From Nitrosospira multiformis (GTDB taxonomy: Bacteria; Pseudomonadota; Gammaproteobacteria; Burkholderiales; UBA11063): DNA of 28,198 bases. The position numbers were made by a program, and so were the translations under genes. The stretch spans positions 1-28,198 of the forward strand of contig DYTA01000002.1 in the NCBI GenBank assembly GCA_020726205.1, read 5' to 3'. The notes below the pieces were generated by a model. It ran no database searches and was not told where the DNA came from. It saw only the letters and a program-made list of their open reading frames with translations. Position 1 is the stretch's first letter. Each line of letters opens with the position of its first letter. Shown one piece after another: positions 26,227 through 28,198 of this stretch.

Positions 26227-27348
26227 ATGCAAGTTTTTGCTAAGTATGCAGTAAATGCTAGTAAAGGACGCTTTCATCAAGAAGATGCACCTCGTCTGCG
26301 TAGCGATTTTCAGAGAGATCGTGATCGTGTTATTCATTCAAGTGCATTTCGTCGTTTAGAATATAAAACTCAAGTTTTTATTAATCATGAGGGCGACTTA
26401 TTTCGTACTCGTTTGACTCATACCTTAGAGGTTGCTCAAGTAGGAAGATCCATTGCTAATGCTTTAAATCTAAATGTTGATCTTGTTGAGGCAATTTGTT
26501 TAGCACATGATTTAGGGCATACACCATTTGGTCATAGTGGGCAAGATGTTTTAAATAGTTGTCTACTCAAATATGATTCAGGTTTTGAACACAATTTACA
26601 GTCGCTGCGTATAGTTATGGAATTGGAAGAACGTTATGCTGAGTTTAATGGACTAAATCTAACTATTGAAACACTTGAAGGAATATTGAAGCACTGTAGT
26701 TTGGCAAAAGCTAAGGAACTAGGTTTATTGGGCGAGCGATTCTTGCATAATCTTCGACCTAGTTTAGAGGCGCAATTAGCTAATCTAGCGGATGAACTTG
26801 CATATAATTTTCATGATTTAGATGATGGACTAAGAGCTAATCTTCTTACTCTTGAACAGCTTGAAGATGTTGAAATTATTCGTACACAGTTAAATATTAT
26901 TCGTGAGAGATATCCAAGTTTATCAGGTCGTAGACTTCATAAAGAATTAGTGCGTCATTTAATTAATACTACGATTTATGAGTTAATTGATAATAGTCAA
27001 GCAAATATTGCAAAATATCGTCCTCAATCAGTAGAAGATGTTCATCATGCACCAGCATTAATTCAATATAGTGAGGAAAGTTTTCGCAAACAGCGTGAAT
27101 TGAAAAAATTTTTGCACCAAAATATGTATAAACATTATAGCGTAATGCAATTGCGTTATAAGGCTGAAAAAGTAATTCGTCAGTTATTTGATGCTTTTAT
27201 GAGTGAGTCACGCCTATTACCAGATCAATACCAAGCTCGCATTGAACAAGATGGACTACCTCGTGTAGTTGCTGATTATATTTCAGGTATGACTGACAGA
27301 TATGCTTTTCGTCTTTATAATCGCTTATTCACGGTAGAAAATGTCTAA
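26227..27348 (+). CDS. dgt: Deoxyguanosinetriphosphate triphosphohydrolase-like HD protein
   Basis: A 373-residue HD-domain protein of the dGTPase family, which releases tripolyphosphate from dNTPs. The N-terminal SSAFRRLEYKTQVF and RTRLTHTLEVAQ are family signatures. Metal ligands are likely His65, His94-Asp95 in CLAHDLGHTPFGHSG (92-106) and a later Asp in LADELAYNFHDLDDGL. It is shorter than E. coli Dgt (505 residues) and matches the shorter dGTPase-like class seen in many proteobacteria, whose preferred substrate varies. GGAGAGC lies just before the ATG. It starts 25 bases after murG and ends 12 bases before relA, so it is probably co-transcribed with both. That puts a guanine nucleotide enzyme next to the ppGpp synthetase gene. 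Confidence 0.93.
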   Translation: MQVFAKYAVNASKGRFHQEDAPRLRSDFQRDRDRVIHSSAFRRLEYKTQVFINHEGDLFRTRLTHTLEVAQVGRSIANALNLNVDLVEAICLAHDLGHTPFGHSGQDVLNSCLLKYDSGFEHNLQSLRIVMELEERYAEFNGLNLTIETLEGILKHCSLAKAKELGLLGERFLHNLRPSLEAQLANLADELAYNFHDLDDGLRANLLTLEQLEDVEIIRTQLNIIRERYPSLSGRRLHKELVRHLINTTIYELIDNSQANIAKYRPQSVEDVHHAPALIQYSEESFRKQRELKKFLHQNMYKHYSVMQLRYKAEKVIRQLFDAFMSESRLLPDQYQARIEQDGLPRVVADYISGMTDRYAFRLYNRLFTVENV

Positions 27349-27360
27349 AGGATAACTATT

Positions 27361-28198
27361 ATGGTTACCATCAAAAGTAATTTTAATGATGTTCAGAGTT
27401 GGCTTGAAGTGCAAAAACAGCACTTTAGTACACATGAAATTGAACAATTTGAAAAAGCAATTCATATTGCAGAGCAATTTTATTTAGGTAAGAAATTTTA
27501 TCCGACTAATCTTGATTTATTGTTACATGCTTTAACCTGTGCTGATAAAATTGCAAATTTACATTTATATGCAGATGCAGTTACTGCAACAATTCTTTAT
27601 GCGTTGCCTTTATGTTGTAAAAATTGGGTTGATGAGGTTACAGTATTTGACAAGAAAGTTGTTGAATTAATTGATGGTGTCAATCGAGTAACGCAAATTC
27701 GTAAAATTGGTGATCTTGATCTTAACATGGATGAGCAAGAGAAGAAAACTCAGATAGAGATTATCCGCAAGATGTTATTAGCAATGGCTAGTGATATTCG
27801 TGTTGTTTTAATTGTATTAGTTGGTCGTGGCGAGTTGATGTTGCATCTTAAAAGTTGTGAAGATACACAATTGCAGCACAAAATAGCATTAGAAACTATG
27901 GAGATTTTTGCACCACTAGCGAATCGGTTGGGTGTTTGGCAAATAAAATGGGAGCTTGAGGATTTATCTTTCAAATATATGCATCCAGATCAATATAAAA
28001 TAATTGCGAAACTATTGGATGAAACACGCCAAGAGCGATTAGATTATATTGAAAATATGAAATTGTTTCTTGCTAATCAAATGGAAGAAAGCGGAATCCA
28101 CAACTATCAAGTATCAGGACGAGCTAAGCATATATATTCTATTTGGAAGAAAATGCGTAAGAAAAACTATGATTTTGATGGCTTGTATGATATTCGTG
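27361..28198 (+). CDS. relA: GTP pyrophosphokinase RelA (partial, N-terminal part)
   Basis: The frame opens at the ATG at 27361 with AGGA upstream and runs off the right edge after 279 codons. It is an RSH protein: the N-terminal domain is a degenerate hydrolase, and the synthetase domain begins near residue 210. Where SpoT in this window has ALMHDVIEDT, this protein has TILYALPLCC, so the HD pair is gone; KLADRMHNM is replaced by VLVGRGELM. FAPLANRLGVWQIKWELEDLSF is a RelA/SpoT signature. GRAKHIYSIWKKM (253-265) is the canonical synthetase motif, and Asp277 in YDIR fits the metal-binding Asp. This pattern marks a monofunctional, ribosome-linked RelA. The catalytic Glu, TGS and ACT domains lie beyond the window. 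Confidence 0.94.
   Translation, partial: MVTIKSNFNDVQSWLEVQKQHFSTHEIEQFEKAIHIAEQFYLGKKFYPTNLDLLLHALTCADKIANLHLYADAVTATILYALPLCCKNWVDEVTVFDKKVVELIDGVNRVTQIRKIGDLDLNMDEQEKKTQIEIIRKMLLAMASDIRVVLIVLVGRGELMLHLKSCEDTQLQHKIALETMEIFAPLANRLGVWQIKWELEDLSFKYMHPDQYKIIAKLLDETRQERLDYIENMKLFLANQMEESGIHNYQVSGRAKHIYSIWKKMRKKNYDFDGLYDIR

Noticed and set aside
27750..27974. A minus-strand 74-codon frame near the right edge
   Set aside because: It lies opposite the conserved RelA coding sequence and has no support of its own.
1..28198. Mobile element, prophage, CRISPR or defence island
   Set aside because: All genes are core housekeeping genes with conserved order, there are no transposase or phage genes, no arrays of repeats, and no change in base composition obvious by eye.

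Overview
The window is a gene-dense, AT-rich stretch of core chromosome from a Gram-negative bacterium. LPS-lipid A genes, BamA, Skp/OmpH, a diaminopimelate-type MurE and separate RelA and SpoT proteins place it in Proteobacteria. The gmk-rpoZ-spoT and rseP-bamA-ompH-lpxD-fabZ-lpxA-lpxB-rnhB orders occur in beta- and gammaproteobacteria. A short Neisseria-like FtsL and a MurD with an SKGTN motif lean toward a low-GC betaproteobacterium, perhaps Neisseriales-like. That placement is inference; no rRNA lies in the window.

Left half (1-14491, all minus strand). Read in transcription order there are two blocks. The first is gmk, rpoZ, spoT, lon, ending at a clear intrinsic terminator (about 8985-9027). 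The second is an envelope-biogenesis operon: rseP, bamA, ompH/skp, lpxD, fabZ, lpxA, lpxB, rnhB, and a histidine phosphatase cut by the left edge. Most of these genes overlap or lie within a few bases, except for a 114-bp gap with two hairpins between ompH and lpxD.

Right half (14644-28198, all plus strand). A 152-bp divergent intergenic region separates gmk from tatD. A 266-bp non-coding leader then precedes a division and cell-wall (dcw) operon: rsmH, ftsL, ftsI, murE, murF, mraY, murD, ftsW, murG. The usual first gene, mraZ, is absent. After murG the expected murC-ddl-ftsQ-ftsA-ftsZ part is replaced by a dGTPase-like gene (dgt) and relA, which runs off the right edge.

How the genes work together: the left operon builds the outer membrane (lipid A synthesis, outer-membrane protein chaperone and insertion, site-2 protease). 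The right operon makes the lipid II precursor and the septal synthase FtsW-FtsI. The two ppGpp enzymes at opposite ends appear to have split the work. SpoT keeps its hydrolase motifs but has Gln in place of the catalytic Glu of the synthetase domain. RelA has lost the HD hydrolase motif but keeps a canonical start to its synthetase domain.

I found no mobile element, CRISPR array, phage gene, tRNA or rRNA, and no convincing new multi-gene system. The most interesting signals are residue-level changes in conserved enzymes (SpoT E-to-Q, FtsI SSN-to-SSD), gene-order breaks, and the ompH-lpxD hairpins.
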